NCBI GenBank assembly: GCA_028279515.1
Contig: JANQNQ010000009.1
Location: 1-64,000, forward strand
From: Flavobacteriaceae bacterium
Lineage (GTDB): Bacteria; Bacteroidota; Bacteroidia; Flavobacteriales; Flavobacteriaceae
Reading direction: 5' to 3'
Length of the DNA: 64,000 nt
The position numbers and the translations under genes are program-made. The notes below the pieces were generated by a model, which made no database searches, was not told where the DNA came from, and saw only the letters and a program-made list of their open reading frames with translations. This document shows positions 53,350 to 63,800 of this stretch, in pieces; within the stretch, counting starts at the first letter, position 1, and each line of letters begins with the position of its first letter.

Positions 53350-56300
53350 TTAGAATCTTGTTCTGTTGTAATTCAAGGTGATGTCCCCAATTCGGATGAT
53401 ACTTGAAGCTTGAGTAGCAACATCGGTCACTGATAACTTGATCACAATGATTCCGGTATCCCCAGCTACCAAAGTACTTAGAGCGGCGGCTGCAGCCAAT
53501 TGGTTCTCAGCAAATGCACCCAAACCGGTTCCAGAAATAGCGGTATTGTCTTGTAAAGCGGTTGCGGTTCCTTCTCTGTAGATATCTGCCTCAAATGAAG
53601 CATCTGTAGTTCCCTCAAAGTCTATGGTGATTGCAGATCCGGTGGCTGCCCAACTGTCAAAGTCATCAGGTAAGGTAAAGCGTAAGACAATATCAAAATC
53701 ATTGTTACCCCCGTCGGTAGCTGCATTGTGTGCTTCATAGTAATTCATGAAGTTCGGTGTGCCACCATTTCCACTGGTGATGTTGATGGTGTTATCTGTA
53801 CCATCAGCTTGTAGAGCAGCACCAGCATATTCTGCACTATATACTGTTTTAGTAGCAACGGTCGCAGTATTATCCAAAAGCACACCTCCATCTGTACCTG
53901 TTGTCAGTGTTTGATTGGCGTCTGTGCTCAATAAAGTGATATCTGCTGTATGGTCATTGGTTCCCGATTGGGTAACACCTGTGGCAGTGCCATCTGTGGT
54001 TAACGCTAAAGGAGCGTTTTCGGCTGCCAATATTGCGATTGCCTCGTCAACCGTATTCTCAGGAGTTCCGTCACCATTAAAATCAGTAGGCGTGAGAAGG
54101 TTCACCTCAGCTGAGTTCTGCAGTTCGTTTGTCGGGTCGATGTCAAGATCTAGCGCATTTTGCGCAGCCAAGGCTGTAATAGCGTCCTCGACAGTTGTTT
54201 CCTGTGTACCATCCGCATTGATATCGACAGGTGTAGTAAGATTTACCATGGTTCCCTCCTGGAGCTCGTTTGTAGGGTCAATATCCAAGTCCGCTGCATT
54301 CTGTGCTGCCAATACATTAAGGACATCTTCCACGGTGTTCTCCATTGTTCCGTCACCATTTATATCAGTGGGAGCAGTAAGGTCCACACCTGCCGCGTCT
54401 TGGATTTCGTTTGTTGGATTTTGATCCTGATCCGCAAGAATCTGCGTGGTCATAAAGTTCATCGTGGCAACGATTGCATCCAACGCTCCCTGTACATCAT
54501 TGAATCCAGTTTGTGCTGTGGCATCGTCAAAGGCAACACCTGCTGCATCTTGTATTTCATTCGTTGGATCTATATCTAGATCAGCTGCATTCGAAGCAGT
54601 GATAGCGGTACTAAGCGCTGTAATTGCCTCTTCAACAGTGGTCTCATTTGTACCGTTACCGTCGATATCCGTAGGAGTCGGCAAGTTTACACCCGCTGCG
54701 TCCTGTAGTTCATTTGTAGGATCTGCATCGGCGTCATCTACGTTTAAAGTGATCGCGTTTCCAGCCTCGATAGAAAGTTGTCCTGCAGTCCCATCGGTGG
54801 TGATGGTCTGGTCGTCCGAGCTTCCAGCGCTCACACTTTCGATGGTAGCATCAAGTGCTTCCAAAGCGCCCTGTACGTTGGTGGCTCCTGTTCCTGCGAC
54901 AGTATCATCGAAGGCCACTCCAGCAGCATCCTGAATCTCATTAGTGGGATCAATGTCTAGGTCTGCGGCATTCTGAGCCGCCAAAGTATTGATGGCGTCT
55001 TCCACGGTATTTTCCACTGTACCATCGCCATCTATATCGGTAGGAGTCGGCAAGTTTACACCTGCTGCATCCTGTATCTCGTTCGTCGGGTCTGTGTCAA
55101 GGTCTGCTGCATTCGAGGCGTCGATAGCCGCGTCTAGCGCTTCCAGTGCACCCTGCACATTGGTGGCTCCCGTTCCTGCGACAGTATCATCAAAGGCCAC
55201 TCCCGCAGCATCCTGAATCTCATTTGTAGGATCAATGTCTAGGTCGGCAGCATTCTGAGCCGCCAAAGTATTGATGGCGTCTTCCACGGTATTTTCTACT
55301 GTACCATCACCATCTATATCTGTAGGAGTCGGCAAGTTTACACCCGCTGCGTCCTGTATCTCGTTTGTGGGATCCATGTCCAAATCAGCCGTATTGGAAG
55401 TGGTCAAAGCATTGTTCAAAGCGTCCAGCGCTTGAGAAACATTCGTCTCCACGGTACCGTCTCCATCAAGGTCGGTTGGCGTGGCAAGATCCACTTGTGT
55501 ATCATTCTGGATCTCGTTGGTTGGATCTGCGTCATTGTCAGCTGCGTTGAGAGCAGTCAATGTATTGATCGCATCTTCCACGGTGTTCTCCACTGTGCCA
55601 TCACCATCGATGTCCGTAGGAGTAGGAAGGCCAACTCCCGAAGCGTCCTGTAGCTCATTGGTAGGATCGGTATCAAGATCTGCTGCGTTGAGAACCGCCA
55701 AGGCATCAAGTGCTTCGGAGACATTGGTCTCTACATTACCGTCCCCATCAAGGTCCGTTGGAGTAGCAAGTCCCACCTGGGTATCATCCTGTATTTCGTT
55801 GGTAGGGTCAGCATCGGCATCGTCTATGTTGAGTGTGATTGTGTTTCCTCCCTCGATGGAAAGGTTCCCTGCGGTATTGTCAGTTGCGATGGTCTGGTCA
55901 TCCGTACTTCCGGCGCTCACACCTTCGATAGCAGCGTCCAAAGCTTCCAGGGCTCCCTGAACGTCAGTAGCTCCTGTTCCTGCAACGGCATCGTCAAAGG
56001 CCACTCCAGCAGCATCCTGTATCTCGTTTGTGGGATCCATGTCAAGATCTGCTGCATTGGAAGTTGTCAAAGCATTGTTCAAAGCGTCCAGCGCTTGAGA
56101 AACATTCGTCTCTACATTTCCGTCCCCATCAAGATCCGTTGGAGTAGCAAGTCCCACCTGCGTATCATCCTGAATCTCATTGGTTGGGTCTGCATCGGCA
56201 TCGTCTACATTAAGAGTTATGGTGTTCCCTCCCTCGATGGAGAGATTTCCGGCGGTATTGTCCGTTGTGATGGTCTGGTCATCCGTGCTACCTGCACTTA

Positions 56301-58611
56301 CACCTTCAATGGCAGCGTCCAAAGCTTCCAATGCTCCCTGTACATTTGTTGCTCCTGTTCCTGCAACGGCATCATCAAAGGCAACGCCTGCCGCATCCTG
56401 TAGCTCATTGGTAGGATCCATATCTAGGTCTGCGGTATTAGAAGTTGTCAAGGAATTGTTCAATGCTTCCAAAGCCTGTGATACGTTGGTCTCAACGTTT
56501 CCATCTCCATCCAGATCGGTTGGTGTGGCTAGCCCAACCTGCGTATCGTCCTGAATCTCATTGGTTGGGTCAGCATCATTGTCGGCTGCGTTGAGAGCTG
56601 TCAATGTGTTGATCGCATCTTCCACGGTGTTTTCCACTGTGCCATCACCGTCTATATCTGTAGGTGTTGGAAGGTCAACTCCCGCAGCATCCTGTATCTC
56701 GTTCGTCGGGTCTGTGTCCAAATCAGTCGCATTGGAAGTTGTCAAAGCATTGTTCAAAGCGTCCAGCGCTTGAGAAACATTCGTCTCTACATTTCCGTCG
56801 CCGTCAAGATCCGTTGGTGTGGCAAGCCCTACTTGTGTATCGTCCTGGATCTCATTAGTGGGATCAATATCTAGGTCCGCGGCGTTCTGAGCCGCCAAAG
56901 TACTAATGGCGTCTTCCACGGTGTTTTCCACTGTGCCATCACCGTCTATATCTGTAGGTGTTGGAAGGTCAACTCCCGCCGCATCCTGTAGCTCATTGGT
57001 TGGATCGGTGTCTCCATCTGCTGCATTGGAGGCAGCTAAGGCGTTCAATGCCTCAGAGACGTTGGTCTCAACATTTCCATCTCCATCCAAGTCTGTCGGA
57101 GTGGCAAGACCTACCTCTGTGTCATCCTGTATCTCGTTGGTTGGATCCTGATCTTCATCTAAAGCGTTCTGTGCTACCAACGTGTTGATAGCGTCTTCAA
57201 CAGTGTTCTCGGTTGTCCCGTCACCGTCAATATCGGTAGGCGTTGGAAGGTTCACTTCTGCCGCATCCTGTATCTCATTTGTTGGGTCTATGTCCAAATC
57301 AGCAGCATTATTATTGGCTAAGGCATCCAATGCCTCAGAGACATTGGTCTCCACATTACCATCGCCATCAAGGTCAGTTGGAGTGGCAAGACCTACTTCG
57401 GTGTCATCCTGTATTTCATTGGTGGGGTCTGTATCTGCATCTTCTGGCATCGTAATGGTGCTTGATGTACCATCATCTAAATCCAATGTAAAGGTCCCGT
57501 CCATATTATCTATAACATCAGCAATACCATTCCCCTGGATTCCTTGTGGCCCAGGAATTCCTTGAGGTCCTTCGGCTCCAATTGGTCCCTGTAAACCTAT
57601 AGGGCCCTGCGGTCCTTCTGGTCCTTGGATGTTTCCTACATTTACATATTGTGTGCCATCCCAAACGTGTAGATCACCATCAATGAGGTAACCATCTCCT
57701 TCATTTCCATCAGCAGGTAAGTCAGCTGTCGAATCTAGACTTCCTAGAATTTCAACGGAAGTACCATCGGCACCGTTTTCACCTGCGGGTCCAGCGGGTC
57801 CTGCAATCCCTTGTGCTCCTTGCGGTCCTGTTGGTCCTTGAACTCCTTGTAACCCCTGTGGTCCTTCCGGTCCTTGAATGTTTCCTACATTTATATATTG
57901 AGTTCCATCCCATACATGAAGGTCACCATCTATTAAGTATCCATCTCCATTGTTTCCATCAGCAGGGAGGTCAGCTGTCGAATCTAGACTTCCTAGAATT
58001 TCAACTGAAGTACCATCAGCACCGTCCTGACCCGCAGGTCCGGCTGGTCCTTGAACACCTTGAGGCCCCATTGGACCCACAGCTCCTTGCTCACCTAACA
58101 AACTTGCGAGAAAGTCGCCTTCAGTTCCAGTGTTACCAGCAGCTAACCAGATTTCGTAAGCAGAAGCTCCATTTGTAGAAGTGGTCCAATCTGTACCATC
58201 ATACACATATAGGTCTCCTGTACTTTCATCTACATAAATGTCACCTGCATTTGGATCTTCAGGAGTGTTGGCATCGGGTTCTCCTTCACCGGATGTAATG
58301 TTCAGATCATTTGGCCCGACAGCTTTCAATCGTTTCCATGCATCATCTTGCCAATAATAAAAGCCTGACGTGATGTCATTGACTGTGTCGGTTGCATAGA
58401 CAAGTAGACTATTGACATTACCATTAGTAATAGTTGTTGCGTCTGTAGTGCTTTGTAATGCAACCCTAGGAATCAATAATCCCTTATCGGTAGCAACAAC
58501 GTCCAACTGCGAAGATTCATCTGGGGCTGGACTCCCAATACTAACCTGTGCCATCGCACCTGAAGTGCATAAAATGACCAGCATAAATAAAAAGAGTTTA
58601 AGTGCTTTCAT
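53350..58611 (-). CDS. Collagen-like, multi-repeat secreted adhesin
   Basis: This is 1753 residues with a signal peptide ([16 protein letters not shown]). Residues about 25-160 form an N-terminal domain common in Flavobacteriaceae adhesins ([21 protein letters not shown]). Three collagen-like Gly-X-Y runs (about 170-360, such as [19 protein letters not shown]) alternate with two copies of a [18 protein letters not shown] module. Residues about 390-1530 hold 22 units, each with DPTNE(I/L)Q and mostly a calcium-binding DxDGDG loop. A C-terminal beta sandwich of about 150 residues ends [14 protein letters not shown]. No standard T9SS domain is visible, though it heads the operon with PorP/SprF and T9SS cargo. 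Probably a long surface stalk or adhesin. Confidence 0.88.
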   Translation of the reverse strand: MKALKLFLFMLVILCTSGAMAQVSIGSPAPDESSQLDVVATDKGLLIPRVALQSTTDATTITNGNVNSLLVYATDTVNDITSGFYYWQDDAWKRLKAVGPNDLNITSGEGEPDANTPEDPNAGDIYVDESTGDLYVYDGTDWTTSTNGASAYEIWLAAGNTGTEGDFLASLLGEQGAVGPMGPQGVQGPAGPAGQDGADGTSVEILGSLDSTADLPADGNNGDGYLIDGDLHVWDGTQYINVGNIQGPEGPQGLQGVQGPTGPQGAQGIAGPAGPAGENGADGTSVEILGSLDSTADLPADGNEGDGYLIDGDLHVWDGTQYVNVGNIQGPEGPQGPIGLQGPIGAEGPQGIPGPQGIQGNGIADVIDNMDGTFTLDLDDGTSSTITMPEDADTDPTNEIQDDTEVGLATPTDLDGDGNVETNVSEALDALANNNAADLDIDPTNEIQDAAEVNLPTPTDIDGDGTTENTVEDAINTLVAQNALDEDQDPTNEIQDDTEVGLATPTDLDGDGNVETNVSEALNALAASNAADGDTDPTNELQDAAGVDLPTPTDIDGDGTVENTVEDAISTLAAQNAADLDIDPTNEIQDDTQVGLATPTDLDGDGNVETNVSQALDALNNALTTSNATDLDTDPTNEIQDAAGVDLPTPTDIDGDGTVENTVEDAINTLTALNAADNDADPTNEIQDDTQVGLATPTDLDGDGNVETNVSQALEALNNSLTTSNTADLDMDPTNELQDAAGVAFDDAVAGTGATNVQGALEALDAAIEGVSAGSTDDQTITTDNTAGNLSIEGGNTITLNVDDADADPTNEIQDDTQVGLATPTDLDGDGNVETNVSQALDALNNALTTSNAADLDMDPTNEIQDAAGVAFDDAVAGTGATDVQGALEALDAAIEGVSAGSTDDQTIATDNTAGNLSIEGGNTITLNIDDADADPTNEIQDDTQVGLATPTDLDGDGNVETNVSEALDALAVLNAADLDTDPTNELQDASGVGLPTPTDIDGDGTVENTVEDAINTLTALNAADNDADPTNEIQNDTQVDLATPTDLDGDGTVETNVSQALDALNNALTTSNTADLDMDPTNEIQDAAGVNLPTPTDIDGDGTVENTVEDAINTLAAQNAADLDIDPTNEIQDAAGVAFDDTVAGTGATNVQGALEALDAAIDASNAADLDTDPTNEIQDAAGVNLPTPTDIDGDGTVENTVEDAINTLAAQNAADLDIDPTNEIQDAAGVAFDDTVAGTGATNVQGALEALDATIESVSAGSSDDQTITTDGTAGQLSIEAGNAITLNVDDADADPTNELQDAAGVNLPTPTDIDGNGTNETTVEEAITALSTAITASNAADLDIDPTNEIQDAAGVAFDDATAQTGFNDVQGALDAIVATMNFMTTQILADQDQNPTNEIQDAAGVDLTAPTDINGDGTMENTVEDVLNVLAAQNAADLDIDPTNELQEGTMVNLTTPVDINADGTQETTVEDAITALAAQNALDLDIDPTNELQNSAEVNLLTPTDFNGDGTPENTVDEAIAILAAENAPLALTTDGTATGVTQSGTNDHTADITLLSTDANQTLTTGTDGGVLLDNTATVATKTVYSAEYAGAALQADGTDNTINITSGNGGTPNFMNYYEAHNAATDGGNNDFDIVLRFTLPDDFDSWAATGSAITIDFEGTTDASFEADIYREGTATALQDNTAISGTGLGAFAENQLAAAAALSTLVAGDTGIIVIKLSVTDVATQASSIIRIGDITLNYNRTRF
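54010..57445. repeat. Coding tandem repeats, 22 units of three types
   Basis: Within the adhesin, 22 units of roughly 40-60 residues can be counted by the DPTNE-type motif. Type A contains DDT(E/Q)[18 protein letters not shown], type B contains [21 protein letters not shown] and type C contains [23 protein letters not shown]. Order from the N-terminus: A B A B A B A C A C A B A B C B C B C B B B. DNA identity between units is high, so the count is prone to change by recombination or misassembly. Confidence 0.85.
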
Positions 58612-59473
58612 AAGCGAAATTTTATAGTAATTATTTAGGTTATATGTAATATTTGCGGTGAAAGTATTGAAACTCAGACCCCTTTGCTTATGGAAATGTA
58701 TAAGTGGGCGTATTGTGAAATAAGTGGAAAGCTAAAATGTATAACTGGATGAAAAACCGCACAAATGGTTTAAAATCGGGAAGGGAAATTTTTCTGTAGG
58801 AATGAGATTACTGAGGTGACGATGAATTAATGATTCAATGCTTTAATGAAATAATGCAAAATGCAAAATGTAGAAATGCAAGAGTTGGAAGTAAACCTTC
58901 GCTCCTTCAGAATGTCGGTTTATGAAGATGAAGCTGGATGTTGGAAGCTAGAAAGTGAAAAGTGAAGTAAGGAAAAGTGAAAAGCTGGTAAGTGAGTCTA
59001 TGAGTTATAGAGAATAAATAATAGATAATAGTCGAGAAAACATCTGTGAATTGGTGGCAGAACAAATCAGAAACAACAGAAACAGATTCCTGCCTTCGCA
59101 GGAATGACAAGCCTTCGCAGGAATGACATTATCGTCCAGCGACTAAAGACTATCGACTATAAAAGCAATGATAAGGTTAGTACGGGTTCTTGAAGTTTTA
59201 TTGCGCGTTAGAAATTAATCCCATCTTCAAGAGGCAAGAGCTGTTGAAAAAGAAGTCCTAATAGAAACCAAATCGTGTTGCTAATGACGATTTCTGATCG
59301 CAAGAAAATAAATTGTATTCAATTTTTCCTGTGGAATTTCCGTAGAAATAACAGGTTTTCGACTTACGGCTCCTTACTGACAATAAAAGGCTGGATGTCA
59401 TTTCTTACGATTGAATCTAAAATTTGACAATATCAGACAAGTAGAACCTTTTTGATATTGCTATTTTTGATTT
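58612..59473. repeat. Long intergenic region with palindromic repeats
   Basis: These 862 bp hold no convincing gene. The promoter of the seven-gene operon must lie near 58,620-58,750; TACTTTCA on the minus strand (58666-58659) is a 7-of-8 match to the -7 element. A low-complexity GTGAAAAG-rich patch lies at 58950-58995. Two copies of a GCCTTCGCAGGAATGACA element occur at 59092-59109 and 59111-59128; the first forms a 7-bp stem TTCCTGC/GCAGGAA. This is a short palindromic repeat widely seen in flavobacterial intergenic DNA. A TAGTT-like patch follows near 59135-59165. Confidence 0.6.
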
Positions 59474-60307
59474 ATGGAAAACCACTACATCAAGTTTATT
59501 AATTGCGGGCAAATTCAAGTGGCGGCCTCTTGTGAAACTAGATCAAATGCAATTACTGACGCGTATTACGCGAGCACTGTTTTAATGTTCACGCAGATTG
59601 GACAGATGCACGTATTCGTTGGTGAAAAGGAATATGTAGTGCCCAGAGGTTCTTTTGCGATTATCAGAAAATATACAGAAGCTCGTTTGCAAAAGACTTG
59701 GACTAAGGCCGAAGGTCAAGCAAAAGTATATGGCTTCGTTTTGGCAAATGAATTCATTCATCGTGTCATTGAAAAAATTCCTTTGGAGAAGAATGGCACT
59801 GTACCCTCAGATCCTTTTATCTCAGTTCCTACAACCCAACGCTTGAAGGAGCTCATAAAGCCAATCATAACCTATATGGATGAAGGGGCTGACCTCGATG
59901 TCAATTTGGTAGAGTCAAAGACATTGGAAGCTCTAAAGGCATTGGCCGAGGCTGATTCCAATTTGCTGAGTAGCTTCATAAACTTTTCTCTTTTCGAAAA
60001 AGCAGATTTAGAGAAGTTGATGACACACAACTTTTTGTACAATATTCCACTGAAAGAATTGGCCAATCAATCAGGACGAAGCCTTTCAACCTTTAATAGA
60101 GATTTCAAATTGATTTTTCATGAGACACCGCATCGATGGATCATGAAGAAAAGATTGTACCATGCACGAGACCTCATGAAAAAAGAAAAGAGAAGACCGT
60201 CTGAAGTCTATTTAGAATCTGGGTTCGAAGACTTGTCACATTTTAGCAGATCCTTTAAAAAGCAATTTCGAATTACTCCTTCTCAATTTTACAAAAATGT
60301 CTGCTAA
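59474..60307 (+). CDS. AraC-family transcriptional regulator
   Basis: This is 277 residues. An N-terminal cupin-like effector domain (about 1-165, with EYVVPRGSFAIIRKYTEA) is followed by the double helix-turn-helix of the AraC/XylS family: IPLKELANQSGRSLSTFNRDFK and PSEVYLESGFEDLSHFSRSFKKQF, ending ITPSQFYKNVC. It is transcribed in the same direction as, and 145 bp ahead of, the cytochrome-molybdenum hydroxylase operon, which it probably controls in response to a small organic compound. Effector unknown. Confidence 0.9.
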   Translation: MENHYIKFINCGQIQVAASCETRSNAITDAYYASTVLMFTQIGQMHVFVGEKEYVVPRGSFAIIRKYTEARLQKTWTKAEGQAKVYGFVLANEFIHRVIEKIPLEKNGTVPSDPFISVPTTQRLKELIKPIITYMDEGADLDVNLVESKTLEALKALAEADSNLLSSFINFSLFEKADLEKLMTHNFLYNIPLKELANQSGRSLSTFNRDFKLIFHETPHRWIMKKRLYHARDLMKKEKRRPSEVYLESGFEDLSHFSRSFKKQFRITPSQFYKNVC

Positions 60308-60358
60308 ACTATTGTCATTTTGACATTTACAGACAACTAATGGCTGTGATTTATTTGG

Positions 60359-60366
60359 TAACTTTG
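60359..60366 (+). promoter_or_regulatory. Candidate -7 element of the molybdenum hydroxylase operon
   Basis: TAACTTTG is an exact match to TAnnTTTG. No -33 element is found at the usual spacing, which is compatible with activator-dependent transcription by the AraC protein. Confidence 0.4.
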
Positions 60367-60452
60367 AGATAAACCCAATATGGGGGTTTATGGATAACGG
60401 GAGTATTAACCCTACTGTTATCAAGACTCAACAATCAACCAAACCGCATTTC

Positions 60453-61061
60453 ATGAAAACTGTATTCGCTTATTTGGGGGCTGTCGCCTTTCTGATTACC
60501 GGAGTGATGATTGCTTCCAATTTCGATAGGGTAGTCTCTGGTTATATTCCGATCACCGATGATTCTTCCGAAATTTCAGATCAACCCTATGATAAAATGA
60601 TGGCCGTATTAACGCACAAACGATGTGTAAACTGTCATCCCAATGACAACATCCCCAAACAAGGAGAGGACAGCCACCCTCATTACTTCGGAATGACTCG
60701 TGGAAAAGACAATATGGGCTATGAGGCCTCAAAGTGCACAACGTGCCATCAGACTGAGAATAACAATTATTCTGGCGTACCGGGAGCTCCTGAATGGTCT
60801 CTGGCTCCAGAAAGCATGAAATGGGAAGGGTTGAGTCGCGCTGAAATTGCCCGGTCCATGCTGGATCCCGAACGAAATGGAGGCCGAACTCACGAAGAAG
60901 TGATGCACCATCTTACAGAACACGCCTTGGTGTTGTGGGCATGGGAACCTGGAGTCAATGCAGATGGAATCCCTAGAGAAAAACCACCAGTTCCAAAGGA
61001 TGAATACATCGCTGCTGTTAAGGAGTGGTTCGAAAACGGAGCTGTCATTCCCGAGAAATAG
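60453..61061 (+). CDS. Membrane-anchored dihaem cytochrome c of the hydroxylase complex
   Basis: From ATG 60453 the product has 202 residues; an ATG at 60390 would add 21 residues before the hydrophobic anchor and is less likely. One N-terminal helix (VFAYLGAVAFLITGVMIASNF) anchors or exports the protein. Two haem-binding motifs are present, CVNCH and CTTCH, near residues 54 and 91. Genes like this commonly accompany periplasmic isoquinoline 1-oxidoreductase-type enzymes, where the cytochrome accepts electrons from the 2Fe-2S subunit. The 2Fe-2S gene follows 26 bp later. Confidence 0.87.
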   Translation: MKTVFAYLGAVAFLITGVMIASNFDRVVSGYIPITDDSSEISDQPYDKMMAVLTHKRCVNCHPNDNIPKQGEDSHPHYFGMTRGKDNMGYEASKCTTCHQTENNNYSGVPGAPEWSLAPESMKWEGLSRAEIARSMLDPERNGGRTHEEVMHHLTEHALVLWAWEPGVNADGIPREKPPVPKDEYIAAVKEWFENGAVIPEK

Positions 61062-61087
61062 TCAATAATCTAATCAAAGCGTATTCG

Positions 61088-61573
61088 ATGAAAATAGCAT
61101 TCACGATAAATGGAAGTCAAAAGACCGTAGAGGTCACCGACGAAAATACACCCCTGTTATGGGTGATTCGAGATATATTGGATCTCAAAGGAACAAAATT
61201 CGGTTGCGGAAAAGCAGCTTGCGGAGCCTGCACAATACTTGTTGATGGCCAGGCCATTCGGTCATGTTCGTATGCAGTCAAGTTTGCCAAAGGAAAAGAA
61301 GTCACCACTATAGAAGGCCTAGGTACAGAAGAGAAGCCACATCCGGTACAGGAGGCTTGGATCGAAGAAATTGTTCCTCAATGCGGATACTGTCAGCCTG
61401 GATTTATGATGGCCACGGTAGCTTTACTCAATGAAAATCCAAATCCAACAGATGATGACATCGATCAAAACATTATCAATGTGTGTCGATGCGGAACCTA
61501 TTATCGTATGCGAAAAGCGATTCATAAAGCTGCCGAAATTCAGCGTAACATGGAGAACTCTTTAAATTCTTAA
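61088..61573 (+). CDS. iorA: 2Fe-2S subunit of a molybdenum hydroxylase (IorA-like)
   Basis: This is 161 residues from ATG 61088; an upstream frame extension would overlap the cytochrome gene and lacks homologous character. The plant-type 2Fe-2S cluster ligands are in CGCGKAACGACTILVDG, the second cluster ligands in CGYCQPGFMM and CRCGTYYRM. This matches the small subunit of isoquinoline 1-oxidoreductase and related aldehyde/xanthine dehydrogenase enzymes. It ends 2 bp before the large-subunit gene. The subunit has no export signal and presumably travels with the Tat-exported partner. Confidence 0.93.
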   Translation: MKIAFTINGSQKTVEVTDENTPLLWVIRDILDLKGTKFGCGKAACGACTILVDGQAIRSCSYAVKFAKGKEVTTIEGLGTEEKPHPVQEAWIEEIVPQCGYCQPGFMMATVALLNENPNPTDDDIDQNIINVCRCGTYYRMRKAIHKAAEIQRNMENSLNS

Positions 61574-61575
61574 TT

Positions 61576-63738
61576 ATGGGGAAAGAAACAACAAAGAAAA
61601 TCTCGCGTCGTAAATTTTTGGTTCGAGGAGGGTTGGGAACTATCGGCGTACTGGCTGTAGGAACGTATCTCTTTCGAAACCCGATTCGCCGTTCGATGCT
61701 CGGTATGATGAATTCGATGGATTTGTCGTACATGGGTGATACTAGTTCTCCCATGATATGGTTTGAAGTGACGAAGGAAAACGAAGTGATCCTGCATTCG
61801 CCTAAAGTAGAAATGGGACAAGGGACTTTTACAGGTCTTGCCCAAATGGCGGCAGACGAACTAGAAGTTGATCTTGATCAAATAAAGGTCGTGCATGCAG
61901 CAACAGCCACCGGAAACATTGATGCCATGAGTACAGGCGGAAGCACTTCGGTAGCTGGATTGTGGCAACCGTTAAGAGAATTGGCAGCAACCATGCGCGA
62001 GATGATAAAAATCGAAGCAGCAAAGAAGTTGGGAGCTGCAGTAAATGACCTTTCATTGTCCAAGGGAATGATTACTCATGGTCAAAAATCTATCTCTTAC
62101 GCCGAAGTTGTTGCGGGAGTGACAGAATGGGAAGTACCCGAAACACCAACATTAAAGAAAATAGAGGAGTACAAATATATCGGAAAGCCAGTTGCTAGGA
62201 TCGATCTGAAAGATAAAGTATTTGGAGCACCGATTTTTGGAATGGATGCCGAAATGCCCGACATGTTACATGGTGCTGTGGTGCGTCCAACAAAGATAGG
62301 AGCCACCTTTGTAAGTGCTGATACCACCGAAGCAGAAAAAATGCCAGGGGTGGTGAAAGTGATAAAGGAGCAAGACTTTGTCGGAGTTGTCGCCAAGTCA
62401 CGAATGGAAGCCGAAAATGCAAAGAAAGCCATTGAGGTCGAATGGAAAGTAGAGGGTGATTGGCAGACCGAAGATATCGAAGCCATGATGACCATCGGCA
62501 ACGGCAATGTGCAGATCATTCAAAAGGAAGGAGATGCTTTAGAAGGAAATACCGCCGAAACCCTTGAGTTTAGAAGCCCGATTGGAGCTCATGCTCAAAT
62601 GGAACCAAATGGTGTTCTGGCTTCTGTTGAAGGTGACAAAGCCAAGATTATTATATCTACACAGGTCATCGGGATTACCAGAAAAGAAGTGGCCGAACGT
62701 CTTGAATTGGATGAAGAAAACGTAAATGTGATTCCCACCTACCTTGGCGGTGGATTCGGACGAAGGTTACACACACCTCATGCCGTGCAAGCCGCTGTGA
62801 TGTCAAAAGCTGTCGGTAAACCGGTTAAATACTATTTCACCCGAAAGGAAGAATTTCAACACGATATGTTTCGTCCTCCAACACATCATCAAGTAAAAGG
62901 GCAATTGAATGATGAAGGAATGCTAGTACACCTCGAGCACCATTTTGTGAGCGGTGATGTCGGAAACAATTCGGCACTAATCCCAAATGTGCTTCCAACA
63001 ATTATTGGAGCCGATATAGGGGCCATTAGAGGAGGGTTCATTCAATACACAAAGATTCCCAATTATCGTGCAGTCTATTGGCATGTCGATTTACCGTTCG
63101 CAACAAGTTGGTGGCGAAGTTTGGGATTATTGGCCAATACCTTTGCTATCGAGAGCTTTATAGACGAAATGGCAATTAAGGCTGAAAAAAATGCTGTGGA
63201 TTTTCGATTAGCACATATTGGTGATGACGTTGCAGGAAAGAGATTGAAAGCCGTCATCCAAGAAGCGGCAAAAAGAGCAAAATACACAGAAGCGACCAAG
63301 GGAAAACGTGCCATGGGGTTTGCAGCTTCAGTTGATGCGGGAACACCTTGCGCTCATGTGGCCGAAGTATCTATCGAAAAAGGAAACATAAAAGTGCACA
63401 AAGTAACCTGTGCTATGGATCCGGGAATTTCGGTAAATCCGGATCAGGTGAAAGCACAGTGTGAAGGAGCGATCATCATGGGCATCAGTGCATCAATGCA
63501 TGAACGAATGTACGTGAAAGACGGAGAATTACAACCGATTATCTACGGACCATATGATATGGCTTTGATGAGACATAGTCCGCGTGAGATCGATGTTATA
63601 CTGCTACAAGGAATCGACAAGCCCGGACCCGTAGGAGAGCCACCACTTGGGCCGATTGCAGCGGCCGTGGGCAATGCAGTAAGACGTCTAACCTCAGAGC
63701 GACTTACGTCCTTGCCACTCAAACTCTCAGAATCCTAG
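61576..63738 (+). CDS. iorB: Molybdopterin-binding subunit of a hydroxylase (IorB-like)
   Basis: This is 720 residues. A twin-arginine signal (SRRKFLVRGGLGTIGVLAVGTYL) sends the folded cofactor-loaded enzyme to the periplasm. The xanthine dehydrogenase-family fold is evident: VEMGQGTFTGLAQMAADEL, GGSTSVAG, YLGGGFGRRLHTPHAVQAA, QCEGAIIMGISASMHE and the C-terminal PVGEPPLGPIAAAVGNA, which contains the catalytic Glu region of the family. Length is normal for IorB-type proteins. Substrate is likely an N-heterocycle or aldehyde, but cannot be read from sequence. It forms an operon with the 2Fe-2S and cytochrome genes and is followed by XdhC. Confidence 0.94.
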   Translation: MGKETTKKISRRKFLVRGGLGTIGVLAVGTYLFRNPIRRSMLGMMNSMDLSYMGDTSSPMIWFEVTKENEVILHSPKVEMGQGTFTGLAQMAADELEVDLDQIKVVHAATATGNIDAMSTGGSTSVAGLWQPLRELAATMREMIKIEAAKKLGAAVNDLSLSKGMITHGQKSISYAEVVAGVTEWEVPETPTLKKIEEYKYIGKPVARIDLKDKVFGAPIFGMDAEMPDMLHGAVVRPTKIGATFVSADTTEAEKMPGVVKVIKEQDFVGVVAKSRMEAENAKKAIEVEWKVEGDWQTEDIEAMMTIGNGNVQIIQKEGDALEGNTAETLEFRSPIGAHAQMEPNGVLASVEGDKAKIIISTQVIGITRKEVAERLELDEENVNVIPTYLGGGFGRRLHTPHAVQAAVMSKAVGKPVKYYFTRKEEFQHDMFRPPTHHQVKGQLNDEGMLVHLEHHFVSGDVGNNSALIPNVLPTIIGADIGAIRGGFIQYTKIPNYRAVYWHVDLPFATSWWRSLGLLANTFAIESFIDEMAIKAEKNAVDFRLAHIGDDVAGKRLKAVIQEAAKRAKYTEATKGKRAMGFAASVDAGTPCAHVAEVSIEKGNIKVHKVTCAMDPGISVNPDQVKAQCEGAIIMGISASMHERMYVKDGELQPIIYGPYDMALMRHSPREIDVILLQGIDKPGPVGEPPLGPIAAAVGNAVRRLTSERLTSLPLKLSES

Positions 63739-63800
63739 TATTTCGTTAAAATTTAGCAAGGTGTCCTAAACTTTGCCTAAATTACAGTGAATTCGAGCAT

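Noticed and set aside
54010-57445. Possible CRISPR array
   Set aside because: Repeat units are about 120-180 bp, coding, in frame and without unique spacers of constant length.
53915-57565. Many plus-strand frames across the adhesin gene
   Set aside because: They are antisense to 22 near-identical repeats, which remove stops in several frames; all are Ser/Val/Pro-rich repeats themselves.
58907-59110. Minus-strand 67-residue frame starting MSFLRRQES
   Set aside because: Its start lies in the GCAGGAATGAC repeat, a common source of false calls; the rest is low complexity.
59462-59469. TATTTTTG as the AraC gene promoter
   Set aside because: It matches the -7 consensus but lies only 5 bp before the ATG, leaving no room for a transcript start upstream of the gene.
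61025-61087. Upstream extension of the 2Fe-2S subunit
   Set aside because: It overlaps the cytochrome gene and adds residues absent from the family; ATG 61088 gives the normal N-terminus.
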